Positions 11,509-23,547 of a DNA stretch of 64,000 bases are shown here, in pieces; the stretch's first letter is position 1, and every line of letters starts with the position of its first letter. Source of the stretch: Brachionus manjavacas (lineage: Eukaryota; Rotifera; Eurotatoria; Ploima; Brachionidae); NCBI GenBank assembly GCA_019054805.1, contig JAHQIY010000006.1:3100001-3164000 (forward strand), read 5' to 3'. The notes below the pieces were generated by a model that saw nothing but the letters and a program-made list of their open reading frames with translations, was not told the DNA's origin and did not search any database. A program made the translations under genes and the position numbers.

Positions 11509-12744
11509 ATGAGATTTTTTCGATTACGACGAAAAAGGCTACAATTATTGTTCTATCTTACAACTGGTGTTAATATATTAATTGTTCTTGCAGTTTTGTA
11601 TCATGAGAAAATTTTCAACACTATTGACATAATACAAATACCTATAAATAACGAGTTATGCCGGTTCATTCCATTTAATATTAGTAAAAAATTTTATTAT
11701 TTCTTTTCTTTTTTTATCTGATTTTTTTTTCTAAGCGAGCAAAAGCTTGAATTTAAAAAATTTAACCCTTGGTCAAGTTGAAAGCGAATTAAGTCATTTA
11801 TCGCTAAATTATGGAGGAAAATGGTCGCCAAAACCAGAGAATTCACGCAAATCAAGAGTAGCAATAATTGTTCCGTATAGGGACAGAATCAAAAATCTCC
11901 ATATTTTTTTGCTCTATATGCACAAATATTTGAGCAACCAAAATGTTGAATACGGTATTTATTTGGTGGAACCTCTAGAGTATTTAACCTTTAATAGAGC
12001 TCTGCTGATCAATGCTGGATACTTAGAGGCTCTCAGAGATGACCCCAACTGGGACTGTTTTATTTTTCATGTAAATCCATTATTTTAATTCAAATTCAGT
12101 TTAATTTATGCTTTTTTATGCACTTAAGGATGTAGACATGCTTCCGGAAAATAAATTGAACATTTATGAATGTGACTCGGAAGTACCAAAGCAAATGGCA
12201 GTCGCTATTAACACATATAGCTATTCGTAATTTAAATATATTGACTTAAAAATTATTCTATTTTTTTTTCAAAGAACTGATGGCTACTTTAAGGAAAAAT
12301 ACTTCGGTGGTATTAACGCATTTACCAAAGATCAGTTTAGAAAAATAAATGGTTTTTCTAATTCCTACTACGGATGGGGCATTGAGGGTTTTTATTTTAT
12401 ATTTTTTGTATTAAAGCAAATTTTAAATGAATTTATTACAGATGATGATGCTCGAAATAGAGTACTAGATCATTTTCCTAGAATTGCGAGACAACGACCT
12501 GAAATTGGACGCTACTTTGCAAACTGTCATGAAAAGCAAGAAAAAAATCCATACAGGTAAATATAAAATAAGAAAATGAAAATTTTTATTCCTAAATTTT
12601 AAATTTAGATTTATGTTATATATGACAGCATCGTCTAGAATGAGAACCGACGGTCTGAATTCAATAATGTATAAACTTGTTAAAAAAGAACGAAATAATC
12701 TCTTTACTCGATTTTATATCAAGTACAAAAATGTAAAATATTAG
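11509..12744 (+). CDS. beta-1,4-galactosyltransferase family protein, with one-base frameshift in exon 5
   Basis: Six exons: 11509-11683, 11736-12070, 12129-12226, 12275-12387, 12442-12555, 12609-12744. It is a type II Golgi protein: a short basic cytoplasmic tail, a single membrane segment (about residues 14-35), then the catalytic domain. Family blocks in order are IIVPYRDR, FNRALLINAGY, the metal-binding DVDMLPEN (DVD motif), YFGGINAFT, and NGFSNSYYGWGIEDDDARNR (acceptor and UDP-Gal binding; vertebrates have GWGGEDDD). All exons join in frame except at 12541-12546, where a run of six A leaves the frame one base short before the conserved NPYRF block. With one more base the family sequence would resume. 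This is either an assembly error or an early inactivating change. UDP-Gal versus UDP-GalNAc use cannot be told. Confidence 0.88.
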
Positions 12745-13229
12745 TCTAAATGATAAGTGAATAAATGATACAATTTTATTGTTGAGTTATCATAAACGAA
12801 CTATGAGTTTATTGTTAAAAAATAAAGTATTGATTTTAAATTTAATTTATGTTCACTTTTTATCCAAATTTGCTTCTCACTTTTATTAAAAACAAAAAAT
12901 AAATTACAAAAATTATGTTTATATTCAAATTATTTATTTAAATTCTTTCCGAAATTCAAGACCCTCAAATAATTGATGTTAGTACTTGTTTTTCATATCC
13001 GTAACTAAACTGAGATGCATCATTGAGGATCTTTTTTTTTTGGCTTTGCATTGAACAAAATATAAGATTATTTTTCACATATTTTCATGATCTATAAGTC
13101 AAAAATTACATATTTATAATAAAATATTTAACTTTATTTAAAATATATCGTAAAATGCTTTAGAAACAGTTTTCAACATGAGTTTCTCAGATTTAAACAA
13201 AATAATTCATGTATATAATAATTAAAATA
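12745..13229. other. AT-rich spacer
   Basis: Nothing recognisable beyond probable 3' UTR of the galactosyltransferase (AATAAA-like signals near 12822). Confidence 0.5.
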
Positions 13230-13560
13230 ATAATAAAAGCTAAGGCAAGCAAGCTTGCTTGATGGTAACACATTGCGCTATACAAGGAAAAAATTACAGA
13301 GATGGAAGAACGTATAAGTTTTTAGAATCAATAAGAAATTATAAGGAACTGAGAGGGGGATATTGTAGAAATTGTTTGTGAAATAAAAAAATGTAATGTG
13401 GTAAAAACTTGGTGGCCGGTCAAGAAGGCATCGTAGTGATTATTGAATTGATTTACTGAGTCGGAGTCTGTGACCGCAGCGGAGAGAGCATTCCATTTAT
13501 TGACAACTCTGTTCGTAAAAAAATTAGCTCTATGCGTACATTTTGTTGAGGTTATTTGAG
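13230..13560 (-). mobile_element. 3' end fragment of a LINE (CR1/Jockey-type)
   Basis: On the minus strand from about 13545 the frame reads RANFFTNRVVNKWNALS followed by a SVNQF block. This is the standard C-terminal tail of LINE reverse transcriptases (RANFF.NRVVN.WN.LP). The presumed 3' UTR follows and contains a 16-bp perfect palindrome, CAAGCAAGCTTGCTTG (13246-13261). The rest of the element is missing (5' truncation is usual for LINEs). Confidence 0.75.
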
Positions 13561-16530
13561 TATTTTTCTTTTTATTATTTTTTAATATATAAATTTGAAA
13601 ATTTTCATTTTTTATTCAGTAATTTATAAATTTTTTTTTGATCAAAGTCAATTGTTTTGTCAAATTTAAAATAAAAATACAACAATTCAATAGATCATAC
13701 AACATCATTTTCCATTAAATTCTAATTGAATCACTTTCTAACTTTATTTGATTATTATGGTTTTCTTTAATAAACTTTTCCTAACTCTTTTTTTTTTAAA
13801 CTTTAATCCACTTAATTGTTCATTTTGTCGTTTGGTCTATATAGCAAAATAGTTTCGGAGACACTTAGCCTCCTTTTCGAATACCGATATAGCTCTTAAA
13901 TGACCTTGAAAAGACTTCATTCATCTCTATTGATTCTAATAACTCATTTTAGTTGCTAATTAAGCTTAGAATAATTTCTGATTTTTGTTTTTATTTCTAA
14001 GAATTCTATTTTTTAATCCCATTGATTACTTTAATGTCTATATAACATATTTAGAAATCGAGTTTGATTTAAATTGAAATATATAAAGGTCTGTAGAAAA
14101 CAGAGGGAAAGACAATACGAGTGGGTGACCAAGGCAAGTAAGGTGTTCAACAAATTAAAATGAAAATGACAATATTAATAAGCTGTTAAAAATATTCACG
14201 AATAATTTTATCTATAAATTTGAGAAACTTACTTTTAAAATTTTTTTTAACTATTACACGATATCTTTTAAATCAAATTAAATACGTTTTTATAGATCTA
14301 ATTTTTGAGATACGATCATGAAAATTTGTTAAAGTAAATGAAAGCTTGTGAAATACTATGAGCGTGAATGTTCAAGAAAAAACTGTGTGAATGGTCATAA
14401 TAATATTCTTCTGACATTTTTTGCTAAAGTTGCTCGTTGTGTCTATCTGATCTACATTTCCTTTATTTAAGACCAATCTGTAAATTTTACTTTTTATATG
14501 TTAAATTATCAATTTTACCCCAATCATTTAATGTGAATGTTTTTAGATTTCTAAGAATTTCACTTATTAAGATAATAATAGGATGGTTTAGTTATATTAG
14601 TTAAGTCTTGGTAAATAAAAGGTTTTCTATATTAATTTTCTTTTTTATTAAAAAATGTTATTAAATAAAATAATTAGATTTTTTTTAAATAGCAAATGTA
14701 TTTTGTTAATAAAAATAAAATATTTGAAAATAATTTAATGTAAAAAATTGTGTGAACTTTAATCTTGTCAAATTTCAAAAGACTGAGGGTATTTTATGAG
14801 TTATTTTCTAAATCACTGATGGTATTTAATCACTAGGGCAATAAGACTACAGTGAATCACCTCAACCAAATTCATGCATGTTATTTTGATTAAAAATACC
14901 AAAATAATTAGTTTTTAATAAGTAATTTTTTGAAAAGGTATCTTGAAGTATTAAATCAAATAATCATTGATAATCCAGGGGTGAGTTAAAAAAAATAGAT
15001 TAAAATTATAAAAATTGTTTACATTCAAAAAAATATTTTTGACAGATTTAGTTTATGAATTGTTTGTTTAATTTAAATTTTTTTTTCTCTTAAATTCTCA
15101 TACATAATTCACTTAAAAATCGCGTTTAAGATAAAATTAAATTCTTAATTCTATTCTATAATTTTAAATTTTATTGTTTAATGTCTGCAAATTGCAGAAC
15201 TGGTTTATTCTTTTGCGAAATTGCAAAAACTCTTGCATTATTATTATTATATTACTAATTAATATTTCGTGAACGTAGGTTTCATTATGTTGGTTTGTAT
15301 GTTTTCGTAAAAGCCTTGCTTTAAAAATTTGAAAGTAATAAAAATAAACCCATGATTTCAATAAAAAAACTTTTTTTAGGGAATAAAACTTTTGAAAAAT
15401 TAGGAAATTTGAATATTATTTTAACAATTGTAAATTTAATTCAATTTAAATTTAATTAAAATTATGAATAGAATCAGCTAACAAGAATTTTCTTTTATCT
15501 CTTTAAAAAGTTATTTAACAGTTCAAAAATTTGTTTTCACAAAAAATTAAAGGAATACAGTTTTAAAATTATGTGACTTAAAGGTCAATTTTTTAAAGAA
15601 TGAATTAAATTATTTTATTTTTTTAAATTACTAAAATAAAAATAGATAGGAAACTCTCTATCATTTTTTCCTGATTTAAAGACTTCTATTTATTTAGAAA
15701 AAGTATAAATTTAAAAAAAAGATAGATATGAAGGGTACAAAAATTTTAACCTAAGTGAATGAATTGTCAAAATTTAAAAATAATGGAATTTAAGAAAGAA
15801 AAAAGAAACATTAAAGAAGCGATTGCTTAAGGGAGTTTGATGCTTAATTAATCAAAATTTAATCTAAAAAAATTCGCTTTTTATTTTCATTTTAAAACAA
15901 AATAATAAAAAATACTAAATGAAATTTAAAAAAATTTATTTTATTTTAATTTGCTTAAAATAGTCTATTTGTCTAACCTTACCTTTTTGTATTTGATTTC
16001 CAAGCTAGCCACAAGATTTTTTTTTCATTGCCAATCAGCATTTGATCATTAAATTTGATCTTTGTAATTAAATGTAATTAAATGCCTTTTTAGTCGATTT
16101 TTAAATTTTGTCTCGTTTGGTTGATTTTCTAGGAATCCAATTAATTAATAAAGATTCAAAAAGAAAAGATCTTCTTTTTTTTCCAAAGAAGATTAAATTT
16201 AAGTAATTATAAACATGGCATTTGTTTCTAAAATGTTTTAGCATTGTGTTTTTTGTTTGATTAACTTTTGTTTTTTTATTTTAACAAATTTTAAAATTTA
16301 ATTTAAATTTTTAAATGGGATTCTGTTTAAATTTAAAGTCAAAAAATAGAAAGTTTTTTAGACGATTCACGATTTTAATGCAATAGACTGCGTCTGTAGA
16401 CATTTCTAAATAAACTCCATGTTTTAAAAGAATCTCGACAAGTATTTTAAAAGACAGCTCTTAATATTTTTATTCAATTCAAAGTTTTTGGTTTTAAAAT
16501 AACTTTATTAAGAATAAAAAGAATTTAAAT
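13561..16530. other. AT-rich intergenic DNA, no gene seen
   Basis: About 3 kb of low-complexity sequence. Open frames (for example on the minus strand near 15164-15361) are short and show no family resemblance. Confidence 0.55.
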
Positions 16531-17277
16531 TTAACTCTTCAAATTTGTCTCTGTTCCTGCATATTCGGAAGCCTTGTCTCCCGCAGCCTCAGCACCTTCA
16601 GTGATATTTTTTTCTTCGCCATGTTCGATTGGGATTTCTCTTTCTTTTTTTTTGGATTCAACCATTTTTGGCAAAGGAGCCTCAATTATCAAAATGCCAT
16701 CATCGCTCCATCTTGACTTCAAATCCTCCAATTTTAACTCTTTCGGTAAAGTAAAACTCTGTGCAAATTCTTTTAAAGAATATTCTTTATCCGACTTTTG
16801 GAAAAAGTAAAAAAAAATTAAATTATAAATTAAATATGAAAATTAACTTAAAAATACCTTTTTTTCTTTTTTTGCCTTGATTTTCAATATGTGTCCATGA
16901 GTCCTAATTTTGACCTCTTCAGGTTCAAAGTCACTCAAGTCGTATTCTATTTGTAAGCTTCGATTTCCTTCCTTGTCCATTCGTACAATATTACTTTCCA
17001 AAGCTTTGGGCCTGATTAGACTCGGCAAATAGTTTGGTGGTAAAAGATTCATTGTTTTTTCAAATTGACGTTTTGTGTTATCAAATTCTCTTTCAAGGTT
17101 TCTCATTAAATTAGAGGCAAGTCCAAAGAATCGATCCTCAAACGGATCATGATGGCCAAAAAACATTCTGCTATTGCTCCTTGAAATGGAAAAATTTCTG
17201 AATACATGTGGACTCAAACATTGAAAATTTGATGTCTTTATCAATTTTGTACTTTTTAACAAACTTAAATTTCTCAT
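16531..17277 (-). CDS. small heat-shock protein (alpha-crystallin/Hsp20), probable mitochondrial leader
   Basis: Two exons on the minus strand: 17277-16858 and 16794-16531, 227 aa. The only ATG before the conserved region is at 17277; the open frame upstream begins with TTG. The alpha-crystallin domain covers roughly residues 95-190: SLQIEYDLSDFEPEEVKIRT, then HILKIKAKKEKK. After the intron come the FTLPKELK block and the SDDGILIIEAPLP signature, where vertebrates have SSDGVL(T/S)IEAP. The N-terminus is basic, rich in Ser/Thr and free of acids (MRNLSLLKSTKLIKTS) and ends in a FRNFSISRS stretch that fits a mitochondrial cleavage site. The long C-terminal tail is rich in Glu and Ala. It is an ATP-independent holdase by family. 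Mitochondrial targeting is inference. I see no perfect heat-shock element in the 378 bp shared with the next gene. Confidence 0.88.
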
Positions 17278-17655
17278 TTTATCAAAAATTTTTAATTTGA
17301 AAATGTTTTTCAAGGTTTTTAATACAAAATATTTTAGTTTAAAAGATGTTGAATACTAAATATATCCTCAAAATTAAAAGAATTTAAATTTGGAAAAAAT
17401 TCGGCAAATTTTTTATTTTAGTCATTATTTTAGCTCATAAGAAAAAATAGGATTAGTTCTGTAACATTTGATAATTTGAATATGACAATCCTAAGTCTTC
17501 TCTTGGCAATACAGTTTCTACTGAGCAAAAAATAATTTTATTTTGCTTTAAAATTTCTAAGCTTTGAAAATAAAGCTAAATTTCATTAAGGTTTATTTTA
17601 TTTAATAGGGTGATTCATAAATTTTAAATCCGAAAATTAACGTTAAATTCAAAAA
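17278..17655. promoter_or_regulatory. shared 5' intergenic region of hsp20 (minus) and MVB12 (plus)
   Basis: 378 bp between two divergently transcribed genes, so it should hold both promoters. I find no clear TATA box and no canonical inverted GAA/TTC heat-shock array. Confidence 0.4.
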
Positions 17656-18668
17656 ATGATTCCAAGCCAGCCTGAATTACCAATAACTGCATTGTGTGTA
17701 GTAGCTGATAAGGGAAGATGCCCGGCCAATTATACACCAATTTTTAAGAGTTACGATACCAATACCGAAACTGATTTATGGAAAGACAGTATTTTCGGGA
17801 AAAAAATAAACCGATTTATATGCTTTACCAAAGATTATCCAATCAATGACGTAAGACTTGGTCATGATTTTTGATTTTTTAATAAAATTTTACTAAAGAC
17901 TTTTAATGTGATTGAGGACATAAAATTGCTAAATGACCGAGAAATTTTATCAGGTTTTATTCCCATTGACAAATGCTATGACACAAGTGAAAAAGCTTTT
18001 CAAAAAAAAATCCTTTGTATCAAAGTGTCTCAAAGATTTTATACTCAAACAGCTGTTAGTGATTTGATTATATTAATAAAAAATAAAAGACCACCAACTG
18101 GATATTCTTATATTGGTGAAATTAATGGTCAGTCAATTTGTATTAAGTTTTCTCAAATACCAAACAATTCTCCGACATTTAGAGGTCAATCTAAATCAGT
18201 GGGTCCCCCGCCGATTCCACCGAGACCATATCAAACACAGTCATTTAATAATGACACAATTGAAAATGACTTTGTTCATATAATGGGCCAAAATGAGCTG
18301 CCTAATGCGGCTGATAATAATCAACAATTCAATACAGCCAGATCAATATCTTCTAATCAAAATAGTTTGAATGTGAACCCTTTACACGGGGTGCCGTTTG
18401 ATATAAATCCGGTTTATCAATCTTTAAGAAATGCTAGTCAAAAAGGAGTTTTAATTGTACTCTTTTAATACATTTTTGACTAATATTTAAAAAACTTTTT
18501 AAAGGATGCTGAAAAAATAGACAAAAAGTTGGCTTTTTTTATGCAAATGTTGGACAAAGTAAACATTTGTTTTTCTAAAATCGTTACTGTTTAATGAAAT
18601 CAATTTTTATTTAGATTGAATATGATTTCAATTTGGAGCGTTCTTGTTTGGAAATTTCAAAATTTTAA
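17656..18668 (+). CDS. multivesicular body subunit 12 (ESCRT-I)
   Basis: Four exons: 17656-17850, 17899-18447, 18505-18558, 18615-18668, 283 aa. The N-terminal half is a MABP domain: PITALCVVADKGRCPANYTP, DLWKDSIFGKKINRFICFT, a VIEDIKLLND strand, TSEKAFQKKILCIK, AVSDLIILIKNKRPPTGY, then YIGEINGQSICIK. These blocks match MVB12A/B one after another. A proline-rich linker (GPPPIPPRPYQ) follows. The C-terminal part carries the UMA-type motif GVPFDINPVYQSL and ends IEYDFNLERS. MVB12 is the fourth ESCRT-I subunit with Tsg101, Vps28 and Vps37; the MABP domain binds acidic membranes and UMA helps bind ESCRT-I. It is a cytosolic/endosomal protein. A partial inverted copy lies at 23548-23753. Confidence 0.9.
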
Positions 18669-18903
18669 AATTTGAATTTTGTGTTAGGTTTAATTAAGTT
18701 TAATTAAAATTAAACACTTTATCGAACGATAATTTTTGTATTTTTTGTGACTTGTTAATTATTTAAATATTTTTTGATACTTTTTGGGGAATAAATTTTT
18801 TATCTTAATTTTTTTTTTAATAATTGGATAATTTTTTTAAGAATAAAATTTTAAGAAAAAATTGAATCGAAAAATTTTATTAAGTTATTTTTTTTTGGAA
18901 AAA

Positions 18904-19241
18904 TTATCTAGCATTAGCCAATTCCTTTTGTAATCGTTGACCATATGCTTTTGAAACAATGTTAGCTGCATCAAAAAATCTATCCATGCAATAAGTCAAG
19001 CATTTCTAAAGAAATTAAAATTTTAGCAATTTGTCTTGGAATAATAATTTGAACGTACTTGTTCTGAGCTCGATAAAGATGAACCAGGTTTTTGTATACA
19101 CATTTTAAAGCATTTTTCACTAACTTGCTGCAAAAGCTCTTGGGCATGAGCCACATCGAGTTGTTGCTTGATGTTGCTCATTAAGGCAGCTCTTTCATTT
19201 GGTCCAAGGGATCCTTTAGGAGAAGATGATGAATAGTCCAT
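18904..19241 (-). CDS. TIMM13: mitochondrial import inner membrane translocase subunit Tim13
   Basis: Two exons on the minus strand: 19241-19059 and 19005-18904, 94 aa, the family size. The twin CX3C motif is complete: CFKMC and CLTYC, with the spacing of small Tims, and the joining exon falls between them (SSSEQ|KCLTYC). The region around it ([34 protein letters not shown]) matches Tim13 rather than Tim8, 9 or 10. With Tim8 it forms the hexameric intermembrane-space chaperone that carries hydrophobic precursors to the TIM22 and SAM complexes. It converges tail to tail on MVB12, whose stop is 236 bp away. Confidence 0.93.
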
Positions 19242-20596
19242 TCTTTTATGCTATGTATTAAATTATTGTAATATTTCTTAGAAAATTTCAAATTAAGCTA
19301 AGTTAATTTATTGTTGAATCTATAAAAATATTTAAAAGCAAATGTAATTTTGCTTTTTAGCAGAATTTAAATAAAATTTATAACCGCTCGAAAAAAGTCT
19401 TTTTATTTTAATTCAAAAATAAAGCTTGAACACTTGATTAATTGCCCAAGTTATTATTTAATTCAGCTGATTTTGATTCAGTAAACCTTGAACTTAAAAC
19501 GCTTGGTATGTTAAATTTACACCATAGAATTGTAAAAAAAGTAAAGTTTGTAAATTTTTTTTGATTTAATAAATTTATTTCAAAATCCTCAGCATTTAAA
19601 GGATGAATTAAAGGTTTATTTTTGAAAGAAATTTTCCATATAATTTATTTGTGTTCGCAGTCGATTATCAATAATCGATTCAATAATCGACTAACTTTAA
19701 ATTGACTATTTTTTCTAGTTGACTATAAAACTAATAATTTATCTCGAAATGAGTATTTATCAAAAAATATTATTTTTTAATAATAAAAACTTTAAATGAT
19801 CTTCATTCTAAGGTAGTTCATGATATAAAGATGTTGTTCGATTCTTTAGATTTTTTCCTTGATTTTTAAAAGTCGATTAAATTTCAGACTTAAAAAAATT
19901 AATCGATTTATCAATTTTATCAATCGATTGGAGTAGATTACCAACACAACAATTTAAAAAATTCAAAAATTTGTGAATGCCTCGGATAGAAAGAAAATTT
20001 GGTGAACAAACGTTTGGGTATTTTTTAACAAAATCTATTAACATTTTATTCATTGATAAAATCTGTGAAAAAAATTCCTTAAAAGTTTTTAAATTATTTA
20101 ATGTCAAAAATTTGGATAATTGTTTTCATTGTGCTAAAACATTCATGTGTTTTAACAGATAGATGAAAATCTTTTTTAGCTGTTCTTTAAATTCAAATAA
20201 AAATGATCGCCAGCAAAAAGTGTGTTTTTGATTCAAAAAAAAAAAACTTGAACATTTTATTAATTGACCAAGAATTTAAATGAAATGTTTTAATTTTTTT
20301 TTTTTTTTTTTTTAAAGACTCATGTAATCATCAAAAACTTTTATTATTTTTTATTTATTTTCTCAAATAAAATACTTACACTTATTTAATAATAAAAAAT
20401 TTTGGTAAATTTTGTATTTTTTAATCGAATTCCAGATTTTGAAACAATTGTTAAGCGTTAGACTCAAAGATAAATGTTAAGTATGTAAAACTAAAATTAT
20501 GAGTTTAATTCAAAATCCCGTGCAAAAAAAAATTATGATTTTCTCTACATCAATTAATTTATTTTATTTCTTTCTCAAAATTTTAAGTATTTTCTG
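19242..20596. other. AT-rich spacer with a diverged local duplication
   Basis: No convincing gene. Two stretches, about 19400-19460 and 20225-20275, share an ATTCAAAA...CTTGAACA...TTAATTG.CCAAG pattern in the same orientation, so part of this spacer seems to be an old local duplication. Overlapping open frames at 19877-20162 on both strands look accidental. Confidence 0.4.
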
Positions 20597-22256
20597 ATGC
20601 CACCAATTAAACAGCCACAAGACCTGAAGGCTTTGTGTATTTCAAACCTGATCAAAAATATTGAGTTACATTGGTTAAAATTCCAAAAGGATGTTCAAAT
20701 TGACAAATCTTTAGATGATCCTAGTACCAATTTTAGCAAGAAAACGTACATAATCGGACCATTTGAGCAATTAAATGACAAAACTGTCGATCAAATAATA
20801 AAAACGCTCTATAAATCGAAAAATTTCAATAGGAACTATTTTTGTATTTGTGTTCATGGCCGACTCAGGTCGGTAGATCTTAGTTTTATCAAAAAAATAT
20901 CTTTTTTTAATCCGCTTATTTGGAACTTTTTCGGAAAAAATTGCATTGTAAGTTAAAATAATTAAAAAAAAAATTTTAATTTTTTTTTGTATCAAAAAGA
21001 ATTTAACAGAACTTAACCTGAGTACATTAAGTGAGATTCCATCGAAGTATTTATGCTCGGTATTAATCTCAATGAAAAATTTGAAAAAATTGGATTTGTC
21101 CCATACCAAAGCAAATCAAGCGGTTTGCCAAATTCTCGCTGCCAACTGTCCGAAATTGGAGCATTTAAATTTAGAAAATTGTAGATTTATCTATGACGAT
21201 TGTTTAGATTCTCTAAATTCGATTCCCAAGCCTTTATTTAAATACTTAAATATTGACAATGCTTCTTTATCAGATGAGAAGATCAAAAAATCTTTGGAAC
21301 TGTTTAAGGATCTCAAATTTTTTTATGCATCAGAACTAATAGATCGTATTTGGAAGTTTTACAGAGATCAACATGATGAAAACATAAACGAAGCTTCGAA
21401 TAATTATAACCAATATAGTTTAGAGACTTTTTATATTGATTCAGATATTTTGTTAAAGGAACATCATATGGAAGCATTGGTTTTTACCTGTCCAAAAATA
21501 AAATTCCTAAGGATAAACTGTTTGAGTAAAAATGCATGCTTAAAGTATTTAAATGGATTTAATAATTTGTCAGAGCTCACAATTGCCAATCCATCTGTTT
21601 TGACTTTAAAATTCCGCGGGTATTTTCTGGACTTTATCAAGTCTTCTGGAGCAAAATTGAAGCACTTGACTTTGATTAATTTAGTTGATGTTAATCTGCA
21701 ATGTATAGCAAAATATTGTTCAAATTTGATTAATTTAAATGTCGAGTTGATATATTATTTTGATTATCCTCAAAATACAGATTTTTATTACGTGCCATGT
21801 GAAGATCCAGACATAAAAGAGAATGAGGAATATTTTTTAAACAATCTAGATCACTTATCCGTGAGCAATTTTTTTTCAAAACCGAATGTTATTCATTTTA
21901 ATGCTGGCAAATTTAAAAAACATCTAATCCAATTAGTGTCCAATGGTAAATTGAAAACTTTGCATTTGGCTGGTTTGAATGAACTTGACGATGAATTTTT
22001 TCAGTGCATGTTTTCGACTCATGTCCCAAAACCATGTTGTTCTAAATTTATACATCAAAGTATTAAAACTATAGAATTCAAATGTATGAATAGCATTGGA
22101 CCAAAATTGATTACAAATTACTTGCTAAATGATAACAAGAACAGCCTGAGAGAAGTTATATTAACCAAATGTAGATTGATAAGCAGACAGGATTCTTTAA
22201 AGATGAAGGTTTTAGTAAAAAAAAACAACTTAGATTGTCAAATAAAATGGTCATAA
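20597..22256 (+). CDS. leucine-rich-repeat protein, possible Cullin-2 (ZYG11-like) substrate receptor
   Basis: Two exons, 20597-20947 and 21000-22256, 535 aa. The intron donor GTAAGT and acceptor AAAAAG keep the frame (KNCI|NLTELNL). LRRs are clear from about residue 120 onward: LTELNLSTLSEIP, NLKKLDLSHTKANQAV, KLEHLNLENCRFIYDDCL, then weaker repeats to the C-terminus (LKTLHLAGLNELDDEFF, IKTIEFKCMNSIGPK). The spacing with Cys/Asn at repeat ends is of the cysteine-containing class used in F-box and ZYG11 proteins. The N-terminus has DLKALCISNLI, fitting the elongin BC-box pattern LxxxCxxxL. No F-box is visible and there are no armadillo repeats after the LRRs. The receptor role is a guess from the BC-box and the LRR type. 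Confidence 0.7.
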
Positions 22257-22539
22257 ATTGAAAGTTTAAATATTTATTGCTTTTTTTTTTATTGTTGAAT
22301 ATTAATTTAATAAAATGTTGTTTTTTTTTTAATTTATAAAAATTATTAGGCTTTATTATGAATATTTAAGAATTGTTTTTTTATAAAACCATAGCTTGAA
22401 TATATTTTTAAGAAAATACTTAGAGATTTAAATACTTTTACTATTTGATGGAAAAAATTGATTAAATAAAAGGTTATTTTGAAATTTTAACATTTAATTT
22501 AAGATTTAATTTTTCTTAAGCAAGATCTTTTTAATTAAA
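22257..22539. other. AT-rich 3' flank of LRR gene
   Basis: No coding signal; AATAAA-type signals near 22310. Confidence 0.4.
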
Positions 22540-22965
22540 ATTAGAAGACACATTTGTGCTACAAAAAGATCAGATTAAATAGATGGCCAAAAGAATGGCT
22601 GATGAAGCTAAATGAGGGTTAGGTATGTGTTAATACACTATGGATCAAGCAATCAAAAATTTGACAGTGTTTTAGGTTCAGAAGATCGTCATAAATAAGA
22701 TTAATTTTTTCAAAAGAGATTTTGGATTTATTCTTAATAATGAATTAAAAAGCTTGGCCCACATAGCATACAGTTCCAAAAGGCTAATCAATTTGGAATT
22801 AATAAAGCACTCATTTAAAACTGTTTCATTCAACCTTATACTCTACTAGTTAGAACTCACTTGGATTAAACTGCTCAATTTTCCCCGAGAGAAAGGTGTT
22901 CAAATGATTGAGGGAGTTAAGCGAAGAGCAACAAAACATATTGTTGAGTTAAGAAATTTGAGCTT
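22540..22965 (+). mobile_element. LINE reverse transcriptase fragment, plus strand
   Basis: Degenerate plus-strand frames match the post-palm part of CR1-like RT: a HIAYSSKRLINL block, then GVKRRATKHIVELRNLS (family pattern ERVQRRATKLI.ELRNLSY). Many frameshifts and stops. It ends abruptly where an inverted LINE fragment begins. Confidence 0.7.
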
Positions 22966-22974
22966 TTAATATTA

Positions 22975-23525
22975 AAAAAGTGAGTTGATTGGTAAAACTT
23001 TGTAATTTACAAAGTTGGATTAAGTCACTTCTTCCTCTTCTTTCGCTAAGATTTGTCAAACCTAATACTGCTAGTCTACTGCTTTATTTCCAGTTACGGA
23101 TTAATGATTCAGTACTAACTTTGTGGCTCTTCTCTTTACATTCTCAAGAACTTGGCTGTATCAGGGGACCATAGCTTTAGCGTGTCAACGGACCATAACC
23201 TGAATGCTCGTTTAAGTTTACCAAACACAGTACTTTCTTTATTTGGTTGCATCCTAATTTGTGTTGAGATCTGCATGAGAGAGTCACTCCAAAATCCTTT
23301 TCAGAAACTGTGAATTTAAAAAAATGACCGTTATCCAAATCATTAACAATCATTTAGTCTCATTCCAGGAAACATTTTACAACCAGATTTACTAAAATGC
23401 ATCACCTTGTATTTTTCCACATTGAAAAGCATATTCCAGGCTTTAGACCATTCATTGAGTGCGCCAAGATATTTTTGAAGCGTCAAAATTTTGATTAATG
23501 CTACAGTGCTGGAAATTAACTTGTC
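22975..23525 (-). mobile_element. LINE reverse transcriptase fragment, minus strand
   Basis: The minus-strand reading from 23500 gives LTLQKYLGALNEWSKAWNM (pattern DL..L..WS..W.M.FN..KC), VMHFSKSGC, then NKESTVFGKLKRAFR, and finally LGLTNLSERRGRSDLIQLCK (family pattern LGL..L..RR.RGDLIQ.YK). Order and spacing fit the thumb and C-terminal half of a CR1/Jockey-type RT. Stops and frameshifts interrupt it. Together with the plus-strand fragment it makes a head-to-head junction near 22970. Confidence 0.75.
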
Positions 23526-23547
23526 ACATCATATCATGTGATATCCA

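Noticed and set aside
15164..15361. 65-codon minus-strand open frame
   Set aside because: Composition typical of random AT-rich DNA (Ile, Asn, Lys, Phe), no neighbouring splice-compatible exons and no recognisable motif.
19877..20162. Overlapping open frames on both strands
   Set aside because: Mutual complements in AT-rich DNA; no family resemblance.
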